The translations under genes and the position numbers were made by a program. This document shows positions 33,414-42,124 of a stretch of 64,000 nt of DNA, one piece after another. This stretch comes from Methanofollis liminatans DSM 4140 (GTDB taxonomy: Archaea; Halobacteriota; Methanomicrobia; Methanomicrobiales; Methanofollaceae), in contig NZ_CM001555.1 of assembly GCF_000275865.1 (NCBI RefSeq), positions 1,515,099-1,579,098 of the forward strand, given 5' to 3'. How positions within the stretch are numbered: the stretch's first letter is position 1; each line of letters opens with the position of its first letter. Below the pieces are notes generated by a model. The model had not been told where the DNA came from and did not search any database. It worked only from the letters and a program-made list of their open reading frames with translations.

Positions 33414-34535
33414 TTATCCCAGTTCGTCCCACTGCTTTTTCTTTCTGATATAGATGATGCCGCCGATGATCAGCACGATCACGATACCCGCACCGATATA
33501 GAGCGGGAGCGAACCGAGATTCAGGGAGAAGCCTTCGCCGATCTCCTCGCGGACCTGGGTGGCAAGGGTCAGCGTGGACTGCGCCTTCTGGTTCGCATCG
33601 ACCCCCTTGATCCTGGCCGCATCATAGTTCTTCGCGTTCATCTGGTCATTGGCCAGGGAGAGGGACTGGGCGGCAAGGTCACGCTGGGTCTTGAGGTTCA
33701 TCACCCGCTGGTCGGTCCCCATGCTCCTGTTAACCTCGAAATAGGTGATGATCCCGTCGATCTGGTTGATCGCCGACTGGGCGTCGTTGATCTCTTTCTG
33801 CGCCTCTGCCTGTACAAGGGCAGTCTCGGCAGCGCTCATTGCATTCTGGGCGGTGGTCAGATCGGCCTTCGCCGCCGCAAAGTCCGATGTGGACGAGGCC
33901 CGGTTGATCGCCGCCTTCGCCTCGTCGTACTTCGCCTGCGCCGCCGTCGTGTCGATGCCTGCCGCAAGTTTCTCGTCGATGCTCGTCTTCAGGGCGGTGA
34001 GGCGGGTCTGGGCGGTGGCGATGTTCGCCTGGACGTCCTGCGGGTTCACGATCGTCCGCTTAATCACGTACTCGCTGTCGTCAACGACATCTTTCTCTTC
34101 ATCCACCTGACGGACACGGATCAGGATCTTCTCCTGTGTCGCCGTCACCGTAGGGGCTGTGCCCTCAACGGCGACCATTAATCTGACGTCGGTATCGGCC
34201 GAATAACTGAGATCAAAGCCGTTGATGGGGAGGTTGCGCGCCGATATCGTGCGCGGCGGGTCGCTACGACCCGCTAGCTCGATGTAATAATTCCAGACGG
34301 GATTGTCGAGGTCGGTGTACAGAGCAAGACTATGATCCGCAGGGAAAGAATAGGAGCCATAGTCCTGGAGTGTCAGAACAACACTGACCTTTACGGCCTG
34401 TCCAGGGGAGAGGTCGCCGGATGATGGGTTCACATCAGGCGTGCCTGTAATCTTGTAGTTCACCGCTGCTGATGCCGCCTGGACCAGACAGAAGATGACG
34501 AGCAGTCCAATAAGTACCTTGATTGCTGATCTCAT
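33414..34535 (-). CDS. Membrane-anchored extracellular coiled-coil protein
   Basis: 373 residues. A signal peptide (VLIGLLVIFCLVQAASA) is followed by a beta-rich domain (about 25-150; GDLSPGQAVKVSVVLTLQDYG). Then comes a long Ala/Gln/Lys/Asp-rich coiled coil (about 165-335; repeated AKYDEAKAAIN, AKADLTTAQNAM, AEAQKEINDAQSAIN), one TM helix (PLYIGAGIVIVLIIGGIIYI) and a short basic tail (RKKKQWDELG). It thus spans the membrane with the coiled coil outside. It lies 6 bp downstream of the CetZ-type tubulin gene on the same strand, so the pair is presumably one operon; a link between cytoskeleton and cell surface is an attractive inference. Family not recognised. Confidence 0.82.
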   Translation of the reverse strand: MRSAIKVLIGLLVIFCLVQAASAAVNYKITGTPDVNPSSGDLSPGQAVKVSVVLTLQDYGSYSFPADHSLALYTDLDNPVWNYYIELAGRSDPPRTISARNLPINGFDLSYSADTDVRLMVAVEGTAPTVTATQEKILIRVRQVDEEKDVVDDSEYVIKRTIVNPQDVQANIATAQTRLTALKTSIDEKLAAGIDTTAAQAKYDEAKAAINRASSTSDFAAAKADLTTAQNAMSAAETALVQAEAQKEINDAQSAINQIDGIITYFEVNRSMGTDQRVMNLKTQRDLAAQSLSLANDQMNAKNYDAARIKGVDANQKAQSTLTLATQVREEIGEGFSLNLGSLPLYIGAGIVIVLIIGGIIYIRKKKQWDELG

Positions 34536-34541
34536 ATGCCC

Positions 34542-35720
34542 TCACTCAAATAACGGATCGATATCCTGGTCGTCAAACATCGAAGCACGCTTCTCCTTCG
34601 ACCTGATGACATCTTCTTTTGTTTCTTTCGCAATTTCAAAGAGTTCGCGCACCCTCGGCGCCTCACCGATCGTCGCAAGCACGACCACGGCTGCAATATA
34701 GTTGCTGTCCACCGGATAATCGCCGCCGCGGACCTCAACCCCTGCGATGTTCTCTTCGACCCAGCTCTTCGCCTTCTCAACGCCTTTCCGGTCCATCTCG
34801 TTCGGGTTGCCGGCGACGAGGACGAGCGCACGCTCTGCAGTCGAGTAGTCGCAGGGAAGGGTAAGACGGCCGAGCATGGCGCGGCGAACGAGGGCGATCA
34901 CCTTTGCAGACTTGTCCTCGCCCATCAGCACCTCTTCCGCCTTCTCTTTCTTTGAAAAGGATTCCTTAAGGCCACCGAAAAAGCCGCGTTTTTGCTTCGT
35001 CCGATCGCTCACGACCTCGGTGACCGCATAGCCGACGCTCGATATGCCACCGCCGCGGAGGGTATTGATGATCTCCGAGGAATCGACGACCATCTCGCCG
35101 ACGCCGGCCTTGCTGACCTCGCCTGCCCTGAAAAGGACACCGAAACGCCTGACGATCTCGTCGTTCAGCCGGGAGTAGGCGGTCTTGACACTCTCGCCCT
35201 CGTTCTTCCAGGCCGAATTGTCGAAGACAAATACGTTGTCGGCCTCATTGACAAGAGTGGACAGGCTACGGGCGGCGTTGTAGGTGTACAGCCGTCCCTC
35301 CTCGGGGGCGGGAAGGAGGCCGAGCACATAGACCGGCTCGCGGTAAATTCTCTTCAGGTGGCGTGCAAGCACCGGGGAACCGCCGGAGCCCGTCCCGCCA
35401 CCGAGACCTGCCACAATCACAAAGGCATCCACGTCATGGGTACCGCGGGTATCGATCGAATTGATGATCGAATCGATCTCGTCCGCGGCGATCCGGGCGC
35501 CGGTGACGTTGTCGGTCCCCACCCCATGACCTTTGACCACAGTCTGGCCGATAAGTATACGGTCTTTGAGTTCGATGTTTTTGAGCCCCATAAGGTCGGT
35601 GCGGGCGGTATTGACAACGATCCCCCTGAAACTGTTCATCCCGGACTTTTTGTCCTGCTCGATGAACATGTCGACAACCTTACCGCCAGCCTGACCGAAT
35701 CCTATGAAAAATACTCTCAT
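34542..35720 (-). CDS. cetZ: Tubulin/FtsZ-superfamily protein, CetZ type
   Basis: 392 residues. N-terminal GTPase domain with FIGFGQAGGKVVDMF (T1), VVNTARTDLMGL (T2/T3) and the tubulin signature GLGGGTGSGGSPVLARHL (T4), followed by the NEADNVFVFDNSAW region and the helix-7/T7 stretch VVDSSEIINTLRGGGISS. The C-terminal domain has the PNEMDRKGVEKAKSWVEENI block, and a charged tail ends DDQDIDPLFE. It differs from bacterial-type FtsZ; CetZ proteins control cell shape and motility in haloarchaea. ATG at 35720; first gene of a two-gene leftward unit. Confidence 0.85.
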   Translation of the reverse strand: MRVFFIGFGQAGGKVVDMFIEQDKKSGMNSFRGIVVNTARTDLMGLKNIELKDRILIGQTVVKGHGVGTDNVTGARIAADEIDSIINSIDTRGTHDVDAFVIVAGLGGGTGSGGSPVLARHLKRIYREPVYVLGLLPAPEEGRLYTYNAARSLSTLVNEADNVFVFDNSAWKNEGESVKTAYSRLNDEIVRRFGVLFRAGEVSKAGVGEMVVDSSEIINTLRGGGISSVGYAVTEVVSDRTKQKRGFFGGLKESFSKKEKAEEVLMGEDKSAKVIALVRRAMLGRLTLPCDYSTAERALVLVAGNPNEMDRKGVEKAKSWVEENIAGVEVRGGDYPVDSNYIAAVVVLATIGEAPRVRELFEIAKETKEDVIRSKEKRASMFDDQDIDPLFE

Positions 35721-35851
35721 TCAGTTACACCATCCAGTCGGCTACCATAAATGCAAGAACGCTCGTAGCTGGTATCTAGCTAATAGTAGAGTTCTCATAA
35801 GAGTTCAAAAACTTTCTTATGCGCTTTGGATGATACACACTATTGCAGATT

Positions 35852-37084
35852 ATGGATATTTGTATCATAGGGGGTGGCCTCACCGGCCTTGCCGCCGCTC
35901 TCCCCCTCACAGAAACCGCCGGGGTCACAATATTCGAGAGCAGACCCCTTCTTGGCGGGTGTCTCGCCTCCTACAAGCGGGATGACTACTGGATTGAACA
36001 TTACTACCACCACTGCTTCGCCGGCGACGAGCGCCTCTTTTCCCTCCTCCGGGACCTTGGCCTCTCGGACCGCCTCGAATGGCTCAGCGGCTCGACCGGT
36101 TACTATGTGGACGGGACGATCCACCCGCTGACCAGCCCGATCGAGATCCTCCGCTACCCTCACCTCTCCCTCGCCGACAAGGTGCGCCTCGGGCTGCTCA
36201 CGCTAAGGGCAAAACGGCTGGACCTTGCAGCGCTGGACGCGGTGCCGGCATCGGAGTACATCAGGAAGAACCTGGGCGAGAGCGTGTACGCCTCGTTTTT
36301 CGAACCGCTGCTGCGGAGCAAGTTCGGCGACCGGCGCGACGAGGTCTCGGCCGCCTGGCTCATCTCCAGGATCGCCATCCGCTCAGACCGCGGGGTCGAG
36401 GGCGAACGACTCGGGTATATGAGGGGCGGGTGGCACGAACTCGTCGACGGCATGGCAGAGGAGGCGCAGAAGAAGGGCGCCGTCATCGAGACCGGCACCC
36501 CGGTCACCTCGATCAGGCGCACCGGGGATGCGTGGGAGGTGAACGGCCGGCGGTTTGACACCGTCCTCGCCACCATCCCGCCGCAGGAGATCGGCCGGCT
36601 CAGCGGCATGGAGGGGTTCGCGGAGATCCCGTACCAGGGTGCGGCCTGCATGACGATCGGGCTCGACCGGGACGTCACCAACGGCATATACTGGCTGAAC
36701 ATGAAAGATACGGCCCCTTACGGCGCCGTTGTCACCCACACCAATTTTGCGCCGCGCGAGCGCTATGGTGGTGAGGAGGTGGTCTACCTCGCCTCCTACT
36801 TCGGGGATAGACCGGCGCCCAACCTGAAAGAGATGATGCTCTCTGATTTCTGCAGGCGCTTCTCCGTCCCGAAGACCGCCGTCCACTGGAGCGAACTCGC
36901 CGTGGAGCGGTTCGCCGGGCCGGTCTATACGACCGGTTTCGCCGACCTCATCCCGGCCTACGAGGAGCACGGCCTGTACCTTGCCGGAATGTTCTCCCGT
37001 CCAAATTACCCGGAGCGCTCGATGGAAGGATCGATCGCCGCCGGGCAGGAGGTGGCGGCACGGATCAGGGGAGCGGTGCAATGA
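35852..37084 (+). CDS. FAD-dependent amine-oxidase/desaturase-like oxidoreductase
   Basis: About 410 residues. Dinucleotide motif CIIGGGLTGLAAALPL at the extreme N-terminus and the second FAD motif LLGGCLASYKRDDYWIEHYYHHCF, as in phytoene-desaturase/protoporphyrinogen-oxidase-like proteins; the final FAD-contact block is YLAGMFSRPNYPERSMEGSIAAG. ATG at 35852 is chosen over an upstream TTG. It begins a four-gene run with overlaps of 4, 17 and 11 bp (GT2, flippase-like, DUF2298), so it probably modifies a lipid carrier or glycan in a surface-glycan pathway. The substrate is unknown. Confidence 0.85.
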   Translation: MDICIIGGGLTGLAAALPLTETAGVTIFESRPLLGGCLASYKRDDYWIEHYYHHCFAGDERLFSLLRDLGLSDRLEWLSGSTGYYVDGTIHPLTSPIEILRYPHLSLADKVRLGLLTLRAKRLDLAALDAVPASEYIRKNLGESVYASFFEPLLRSKFGDRRDEVSAAWLISRIAIRSDRGVEGERLGYMRGGWHELVDGMAEEAQKKGAVIETGTPVTSIRRTGDAWEVNGRRFDTVLATIPPQEIGRLSGMEGFAEIPYQGAACMTIGLDRDVTNGIYWLNMKDTAPYGAVVTHTNFAPRERYGGEEVVYLASYFGDRPAPNLKEMMLSDFCRRFSVPKTAVHWSELAVERFAGPVYTTGFADLIPAYEEHGLYLAGMFSRPNYPERSMEGSIAAGQEVAARIRGAVQ

Positions 37085-37791
37085 ACGGCGTCTCGGTGAT
37101 CCTCCCGGTCTACAACGACCGCACCGCCCTCGAAGAGGCGATCCCTGCATCTATCGCCGCCCTCTCGGCGATCACGGAGACCTTTGAGGTGATCGTCGCC
37201 GAGGACGGGAGCACCGACGGGAGCGCCGAATACGTGCAGGAGTGGCACGAAAAAGACCCCCGCGTCGTTCTCCTCCACGCCGACGAGAGGCTCGGGCGGG
37301 GCCGGGCCCTCAACCGGGCGATCGCCGCGGCGAGGTATGGGATCGTCTGCTATTACGACGTCGATCTCGCAACCGATCTCGTCCACCTCCCCGAACTCGT
37401 CGGGGCGATCAGGGACGGCGCCGATATCGCCACGGGATCGCGGCTGATGCCCGACTCCAACATCGTCCGGAGCGGCGGGCGGGAGATCGCCAGCCGCGGC
37501 TACAACTTCCTGGTGCGCACGATCCTGGGGAGCAGGCTCTATGACCACCAGTGCGGCTTCAAGGCGTTCAGGAGAGATCGGATCCTCGAGTTGATCCCGG
37601 AGATCCAGGCCCCGCACTGGTTCTGGGACACCGAGTCGCTGGTGCGCGGGCAGCGGAAGGGTTACCGGATCGCCGAGTTCCCGGTGGTCTGGCGGCAGGG
37701 GCCGGGCACGACCGTGCGGTTCAAGGACGTTTTCTCAATGGGCTCGCAGATCCTGGGGCTCTGGTGGCAGATCCATGTGGCGAAGAGTTAG
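37081..37791 (+). CDS. Glycosyltransferase family 2
   Basis: 236 residues, GT-A fold: VSVILPVYNDRTALEEAIP, VIVAEDGSTDGSAEYV (nucleotide-binding) and YYDVDLATDLVHLPELV (the DxD). QCGFKAFRRDRILELIPEI and FWDTESLVRGQRKGYRIAEF are typical of dolichyl-phosphate sugar synthases. It likely loads a sugar onto a polyprenyl phosphate. It overlaps the FAD enzyme (4 bp) and the next gene (17 bp). Confidence 0.92.
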   Translation: MNGVSVILPVYNDRTALEEAIPASIAALSAITETFEVIVAEDGSTDGSAEYVQEWHEKDPRVVLLHADERLGRGRALNRAIAAARYGIVCYYDVDLATDLVHLPELVGAIRDGADIATGSRLMPDSNIVRSGGREIASRGYNFLVRTILGSRLYDHQCGFKAFRRDRILELIPEIQAPHWFWDTESLVRGQRKGYRIAEFPVVWRQGPGTTVRFKDVFSMGSQILGLWWQIHVAKS

Positions 37792-38746
37792 CGCCGTCGT
37801 CATCCCGACCCTGATCGCCTGCGGGATCCTGGCGTACATGCTCTGGCGGGTCTGGGACGACCTGGTGGTCACCCTCGTCCACGCCGATCCCCTGTACCTC
37901 GCTATCGCCGTCCTGGTCTGCGCCATCGCCTGGGTCATGCGGGGCTGGCGGTACCGGTCGATCCTGGGCGGGCTTGCCGTCAGGATCGGCCTCGTCTTCT
38001 CCACGGCCTGTATCCTCCTCTCGCAGACGGCGAACCTGATCGTCCCGGCCCGCCTCGGCGACCTGGTCAGGATCTTCATCCTCAAGCACGAGAACCTGGC
38101 GACCTACTCGCAGGGCGTCTCCTCTCTCGTCGTCGAGCGGATCTTCGACGTGGTGACGATCGCCCTTCTCGGCCTCCTGGCCCTCCCGTTCGTCATCGGG
38201 ACCCCCGAATGGTTCCTGCCCCTCATCGCCGTCCCGATCGTCGGCGGGGCGGTCTTCGCCGCTTTCCTCCTCCTGATGGGCGACCGCCATTCCGAGAACA
38301 GATATCTCGGGATCGTCTACCGCATGCTCGCCGAGATCAGGGAGGCCTCCTTGAACGCGAGGGCCCTGCTCGTGCTCGGGGCCTCCTCGATCGCGATCTG
38401 GCTCGCGGATATCCTGGTCTGCGCCGTCGTGGTCCTGATGTTCGGCGAGAGCATCCCCTTCATGGTCGTCGTGCTCGCCATCGTCATCGGCAACCTGGTC
38501 AAGGCCGTCCCGATCACCCCGGGCGGCGTCGGCACCTACGAGTTCGCCCTCGCCGTCACCTTCGAGCTCGCCGGCACGGCCCCGGCGACGGCCACCGTCA
38601 TCGCCGTCGTCGACCACCTGATCAAGAACCTGGTCACCCTCGTCGGCGGGATCGGGTCCCTCTACTACTTCGGCGACTGGTCGGTGCACCTGATGAAGCG
38701 CTCGTTCCACGAGGGGCTCTCCAGGGAGGAACTGCGTGAGCCCTGA
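37775..38746 (+). CDS. Lysylphosphatidylglycerol-synthase-TM / flippase-like membrane protein
   Basis: 323 residues, about eight TM helices, UPF0104/YbhN-like. Conserved elements: WVMRGWRYRSILGG, TANLIVPARLGDLVRIFILKHE, SSLVVERIFDVVTIALLGLLALP and VPITPGGVGTYEFALA. Archaeal members are found next to dolichyl-phosphate GT2 enzymes and are sometimes fused to them (AglD-like), consistent with lipid-linked sugar handling. ATG 37775 lies inside the GT2 gene. Confidence 0.9.
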   Translation: MWRRVSAVVIPTLIACGILAYMLWRVWDDLVVTLVHADPLYLAIAVLVCAIAWVMRGWRYRSILGGLAVRIGLVFSTACILLSQTANLIVPARLGDLVRIFILKHENLATYSQGVSSLVVERIFDVVTIALLGLLALPFVIGTPEWFLPLIAVPIVGGAVFAAFLLLMGDRHSENRYLGIVYRMLAEIREASLNARALLVLGASSIAIWLADILVCAVVVLMFGESIPFMVVVLAIVIGNLVKAVPITPGGVGTYEFALAVTFELAGTAPATATVIAVVDHLIKNLVTLVGGIGSLYYFGDWSVHLMKRSFHEGLSREELREP

Positions 38747-40712
38747 GGCGCAGGTCCTCATGGTCGTCTCCTGGATCGTCCTGATCAAGGCGATCCAGTG
38801 CGCCCTCTGGCCGCGCCTCACCCCCGCGCTCGGGGAGTTTGCTTACCCTGCGGCATACCCGCTCTCCATCCTCCTCTTCGGGGCCGCATCCTGGTACCTC
38901 GCCCTCGTCCACCTCCCGGTGCAGGCCGCCCTCCTGCCCTTTGCCGCCCTGGCGGCATACGCACTCTGGCGGCGTGAATACACCGTCGAGGAGTTCAAAC
39001 GATTCGCACACTGGGACGCCGTCTTCCTCGTCTTTTTCACCTCGATGCTCCTCTTCCGCTTCGTCAACCCGACGGTCTCGTTTGCCGAGAAGTTCATGGA
39101 CCACGCCTTCCTCGCCTCTATCATGCGCGAACCGGTCGTCCCGCCCCTCGACCCCTGGTTTGCCGGGGGCACGCTCGACATCTATTATTATCTGGGCTAC
39201 TGGACGCTTGGAGCGCTCGGGATCACGACCGGGGTGCCGTCCGGGGTCGTCTTCAACCTCGGCCTCCCCACCGTGCTCGGGGCGGCGGCCGTCATGGCCT
39301 ATGCGACCGGGCGCCTGCTCGTCCCGAAGGCCGCATGGATCCCCCTCCTCATCTTTCCCCTGGTAAACCCGGCCTTCCTGTGGGAGACGCTCTCCGGTAC
39401 GCCGGTACAGACGCTCCTCTGGAACAGCACGCGGGTGATCGAGGGGACGATCAACGAGTACACCATGTTCTCCTTCCTCTGGGGCGACCTGCACCCCCAC
39501 GTGCTCGGGATCTTCGGCCAGTTCCTCCTCATCTTCCTCCTCTGCTACGCCCTGGCGAGATGGGAAGGCCTCAGCCGAAACGCCCGTATCGGGGTCATCG
39601 CCTGCACCGTCGTCAGCCTGGGCTCGATACCGCCGATCAACTCGTGGGACATCCTCCTCTACGCCCCCCTTGTCGTTGTTGCAGGGCTCCTGATCTGGCG
39701 GCGGCACGGCGATCCGCTCTTCCTCGTCGCCGTCCCGCCCCTTTCGATCGCCCTGTACGCCCCCTATTACCTCCAGTTCGCCGGCGCGGGGGTCGAAGGA
39801 GCAGGAATTGTGACCGCACCCACCGATCCCGTCCAGTTCCTCCTCGTCCACGGCTTTTTCCTCGCCGTGCTCTATGCCGCCTCTGCCCGCGACGTCCTCT
39901 CCCGTCCCTGGCTCCTTGCGGCGCCAGCGATCCTTGGCCTGGCCGGATACCTCGCCGCCGGGATCGCCGCCCTGCCGCTCGCGGCGATCCTCTCGCGCCG
40001 CCGCCTCTCGCCGATCGACCTCCTCTGCGCTGCCGGCCTCGTGATCATCATCATCTGCGAGTTCTTCTACCTGAAGGACAACATGGGAGGCGCGTATTAC
40101 CGGCTGAACTCTGTCTTCAAGTGCTACTCGGTCGCCTGGATCCTCCTCGGGACCGGCGTGCTGCTGATGCTCGGCGAGCGGATCGCCGGGACCGGTCTGG
40201 CAGACCGGATCGCAGGGAAAAGGAAACAGGCCCTTGCGGCCGTCGCCGCCCTCGCCCTGATCATCGCCCCCCTTACGATCGACCTCGACTTCGGCTACGC
40301 CTCGCGCTCCCTGGACGGTCTTGCCTGGCTTGATACCCAGCACCCCGGCGACGCCGCCGCCATTGCGTGGCTCCAGGCAGAGGAGGGGAGCCTCATTCTC
40401 GTCGAGGCGGTCGGCGGCGACTACACCTATGCCGGCCGCGTCTCGGCCTTCACCGGCATCCCGACAGTCCTCGGCCAGCCATTCCACGAACAGATGTGGC
40501 GGAGCGATTGGGACGCGATATCCAAACGTAAAGCTGACGTGCAGGCGATATACGAGAACCCGGCAGAGTGCCTCGCCCTCATGGACAGATACGGCGCCGA
40601 CCTGATCTATGTCGGCGACCTCGAAGAGGAGACCTACCTGATCGACCTCCCGGCGGACGGGCTCGTGACGGTGTACAATGCCGCCGGCGTAACGGTCTAC
40701 AGGCGCACCTGA
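38736..40712 (+). CDS. DUF2298-family membrane protein
   Basis: 658 residues, a dozen or more TM helices. The FVNPTVSFAEKFMDHAFLAS, PPLDPWFAGGTLDIYYYLGYW and EYTMFSFLWGDLHPHVLGI blocks, plus DNMGGAYYRLNSVFKCYSVAW, identify the DUF2298 (Chlor_Arch_YYY, TIGR03662) family, believed to be GT-C-type glycan enzymes. A soluble C-terminal domain (about residues 535-658) resembles that of the Agl23-like protein at 31187. These two families usually sit side by side; here 6 kb separate them. GTG start at 38736 overlaps the flippase-like gene by 11 bp. Confidence 0.9.
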   Translation: MSPEAQVLMVVSWIVLIKAIQCALWPRLTPALGEFAYPAAYPLSILLFGAASWYLALVHLPVQAALLPFAALAAYALWRREYTVEEFKRFAHWDAVFLVFFTSMLLFRFVNPTVSFAEKFMDHAFLASIMREPVVPPLDPWFAGGTLDIYYYLGYWTLGALGITTGVPSGVVFNLGLPTVLGAAAVMAYATGRLLVPKAAWIPLLIFPLVNPAFLWETLSGTPVQTLLWNSTRVIEGTINEYTMFSFLWGDLHPHVLGIFGQFLLIFLLCYALARWEGLSRNARIGVIACTVVSLGSIPPINSWDILLYAPLVVVAGLLIWRRHGDPLFLVAVPPLSIALYAPYYLQFAGAGVEGAGIVTAPTDPVQFLLVHGFFLAVLYAASARDVLSRPWLLAAPAILGLAGYLAAGIAALPLAAILSRRRLSPIDLLCAAGLVIIIICEFFYLKDNMGGAYYRLNSVFKCYSVAWILLGTGVLLMLGERIAGTGLADRIAGKRKQALAAVAALALIIAPLTIDLDFGYASRSLDGLAWLDTQHPGDAAAIAWLQAEEGSLILVEAVGGDYTYAGRVSAFTGIPTVLGQPFHEQMWRSDWDAISKRKADVQAIYENPAECLALMDRYGADLIYVGDLEEETYLIDLPADGLVTVYNAAGVTVYRRT

Positions 40713-40716
40713 GGAA

Positions 40717-40726
40717 GGTTTATCAG
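40717..40726 (+). promoter_or_regulatory. TATA element of the L7Ae-S28e-L24e-ndk transcript
   Basis: GGTTTATCAG with upstream purines (GAGGAA) lies 5 bp after the DUF2298 stop. It predicts initiation near 40745, leaving a leader of about 60 nt before the L7Ae ATG at 40809. Confidence 0.5.
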
Positions 40727-40763
40727 TTTTCCTGTAGATTTCATATGGCTACTCAATCACAAC

Positions 40764-40805
40764 TGATGATTGATGAAGGAGAGGCTACGCTCCTGAATGA
40801 GGTGA
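40764..40805 (+). promoter_or_regulatory. K-turn-like element in the L7Ae mRNA leader
   Basis: TGATGA occurs at 40764-40769 and 40771-40776 and CTGA at 40793-40796. Stem AGGAG (40777-40781) / CTCCT (40790-40794) is flanked on the 5' side by GAT-GA and on the 3' side by GA. This gives tandem sheared G-A pairs with a three-base bulge, the core of a kink-turn, the motif L7Ae binds. The outer helix is weak. TCAC (40757-40760) can pair with GTGA (40802-40805), part of the ribosome-binding site. Autoregulation is inferred. Confidence 0.4.
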
Positions 40806-40808
40806 ATC

Positions 40809-41177
40809 ATGGCAAAGGTATACGTAACATTTGAAGTTCCGGAAGAGATCCAGAACAAAGCGCTTGAATCGCTCGAAATCGCCCGCGACACCGGCAAGAT
40901 CAAGAAGGGTTCCAACGAGGCCACCAAGTGCATCGAGCGCGGCACCGCCCAGCTCGTCCTGATCGGCGCCGATGTCCAGCCTGAAGAGATTGTGATGCAC
41001 CTTGCACCCCTGTGCGAGGAGAAGAAAATCCCGTACATCTTCATCAGCAAGCAGAACGAGATCGGCGCGGCAAGCGGCCTGAACGTGGGATCCGCTGCAG
41101 CAGCCATCGTCAAGCCCGGCAAGGCAAAGGAACTCGTCGAAGAGGTTGCCAAGCAGGTCGGCGAACTGAGGGCCTGA
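40809..41177 (+). CDS. rpl7ae: Ribosomal protein L7Ae
   Basis: 122 residues, full-length archaeal L7Ae: [27 protein letters not shown] (K-turn-binding loop) and [18 protein letters not shown]. It binds kink-turns in 23S rRNA, box C/D and H/ACA guide RNAs and RNase P. It starts with ATG at 40809 after GAGGTGAATC. It opens the conserved archaeal cluster L7Ae-S28e-L24e-ndk. Confidence 0.98.
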   Translation: MAKVYVTFEVPEEIQNKALESLEIARDTGKIKKGSNEATKCIERGTAQLVLIGADVQPEEIVMHLAPLCEEKKIPYIFISKQNEIGAASGLNVGSAAAAIVKPGKAKELVEEVAKQVGELRA

Positions 41178-41190
41178 GGGGGTATTCCAG

Positions 41191-41397
41191 ATGGCAGACG
41201 GAACACCCGCAGAGGTCATTGAGGTCATCGGCAGCACCGGGATGCACGGCGAAGCCATGCAGGTGAAGTGCCGGGTCCTTGAAGGGAACAACAAGGGCCG
41301 GATCATCACCCGCAACACCGTCGGCCCCATCCGCGAGGGCGACATCCTGATGCTCCTCGAGACCGAGCGCGAAGCGAAGAAACTTTCGAGGCGGTAA
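41191..41397 (+). CDS. rps28e: 30S ribosomal protein S28e
   Basis: 68 residues, canonical: [44 protein letters not shown], ending KKLSRR. It follows L7Ae by 13 bp with a GGGGGTATTCC ribosome-binding region and precedes L24e by 5 bp. Confidence 0.98.
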   Translation: MADGTPAEVIEVIGSTGMHGEAMQVKCRVLEGNNKGRIITRNTVGPIREGDILMLLETEREAKKLSRR

Positions 41398-41402
41398 AGA
41401 GA

Positions 41403-41594
41403 ATGGTTGAGACCTACAAGTGCAGCTTCTGCGGCGAGATGATCGAGCCCGGTACAGGGAAGCTCTTCGTCCGCAAGGACGGCGCGCTCTTCTACTTCTG
41501 CTCGACGAAGTGCCAGAAGAACTACAAGCTCAAGCGTGTCCCCCGCCGGGTCACCTGGACCGAAGCCGGCCGCAAGGCACTCGGGAAGGAGTGA
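41403..41594 (+). CDS. rpl24e: 50S ribosomal protein L24e
   Basis: 63 residues with the four zinc-ligating cysteines in [16 protein letters not shown] and [15 protein letters not shown], followed by [17 protein letters not shown]. Five bp downstream of S28e and 5 bp upstream of ndk. Confidence 0.98.
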   Translation: MVETYKCSFCGEMIEPGTGKLFVRKDGALFYFCSTKCQKNYKLKRVPRRVTWTEAGRKALGKE

Positions 41595-41599
41595 GCCTG

Positions 41600-42049
41600 A
41601 TGGACCGGACCTTTGTGATGATCAAGCCCGACGGTGTCCAGCGCGGCATCATCGGGGCTGTCATCTCCCGCCTTGAGGCAAAAGGCCTCAAGCTCGTGGC
41701 GGCAAACCTCACCATGATCTCCGAGGAGAAGGTGATGGAACACTATGCCGAGCATGTTGCAAAGCCGTTCTTCCCCTCGCTCAAGGAGTATATCATGTCC
41801 GGCCCGGTGGTCGCCATGGTCTGGGAAGGCAAGGGCTCGGTCGCCATCGTGCGGAAACTCGTGGGCGCCACGAACCCCGCCGACGCCGCTCCAGGAACGA
41901 TCAGGGGCGACATGGCGATGGAAACCGGCAAGAACGTGATCCACGCCTCGGACTCAGACGAGAGTGCGGCGCGCGAGATCGCCATCCACTTTGCAAACGC
42001 CGAATTCGTCGCCTATGCACGGCTCGACGAACCGGCTCTGTACGAGTGA
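41600..42049 (+). CDS. ndk: Nucleoside diphosphate kinase
   Basis: 149 residues. [46 protein letters not shown] and the active-site His in [16 protein letters not shown] identify NDK, which equalises NTP pools. ATG 41600 lies 5 bp after L24e. In many methanogens infB follows ndk; here a T-run terminator and marC follow instead. Confidence 0.98.
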   Translation: MDRTFVMIKPDGVQRGIIGAVISRLEAKGLKLVAANLTMISEEKVMEHYAEHVAKPFFPSLKEYIMSGPVVAMVWEGKGSVAIVRKLVGATNPADAAPGTIRGDMAMETGKNVIHASDSDESAAREIAIHFANAEFVAYARLDEPALYE

Positions 42050-42124
42050 ATCGTCGGGGATAACCCCGGACTTTTTTTTCCTGCCTCGAAAGGCATTAAC
42101 CAGAAGAAGACCTAAAAAGTCTGC
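42050..42124 (+). terminator. T-run terminator after ndk
   Basis: TTTTTTTT at 42072-42079, 22 bp after the ndk stop, is a typical archaeal termination signal. The remaining 45 bp before marC hold AT-containing sequence (GGCATTAACC, CCTAAAAAGT) that could serve as its promoter. Confidence 0.55.

Noticed and set aside
38634-40487. 617-codon open frame on the minus strand
   Set aside because: Antisense to the DUF2298 gene; Glu/Asp/Gly/Arg-rich low-complexity translation, no recognisable domain.
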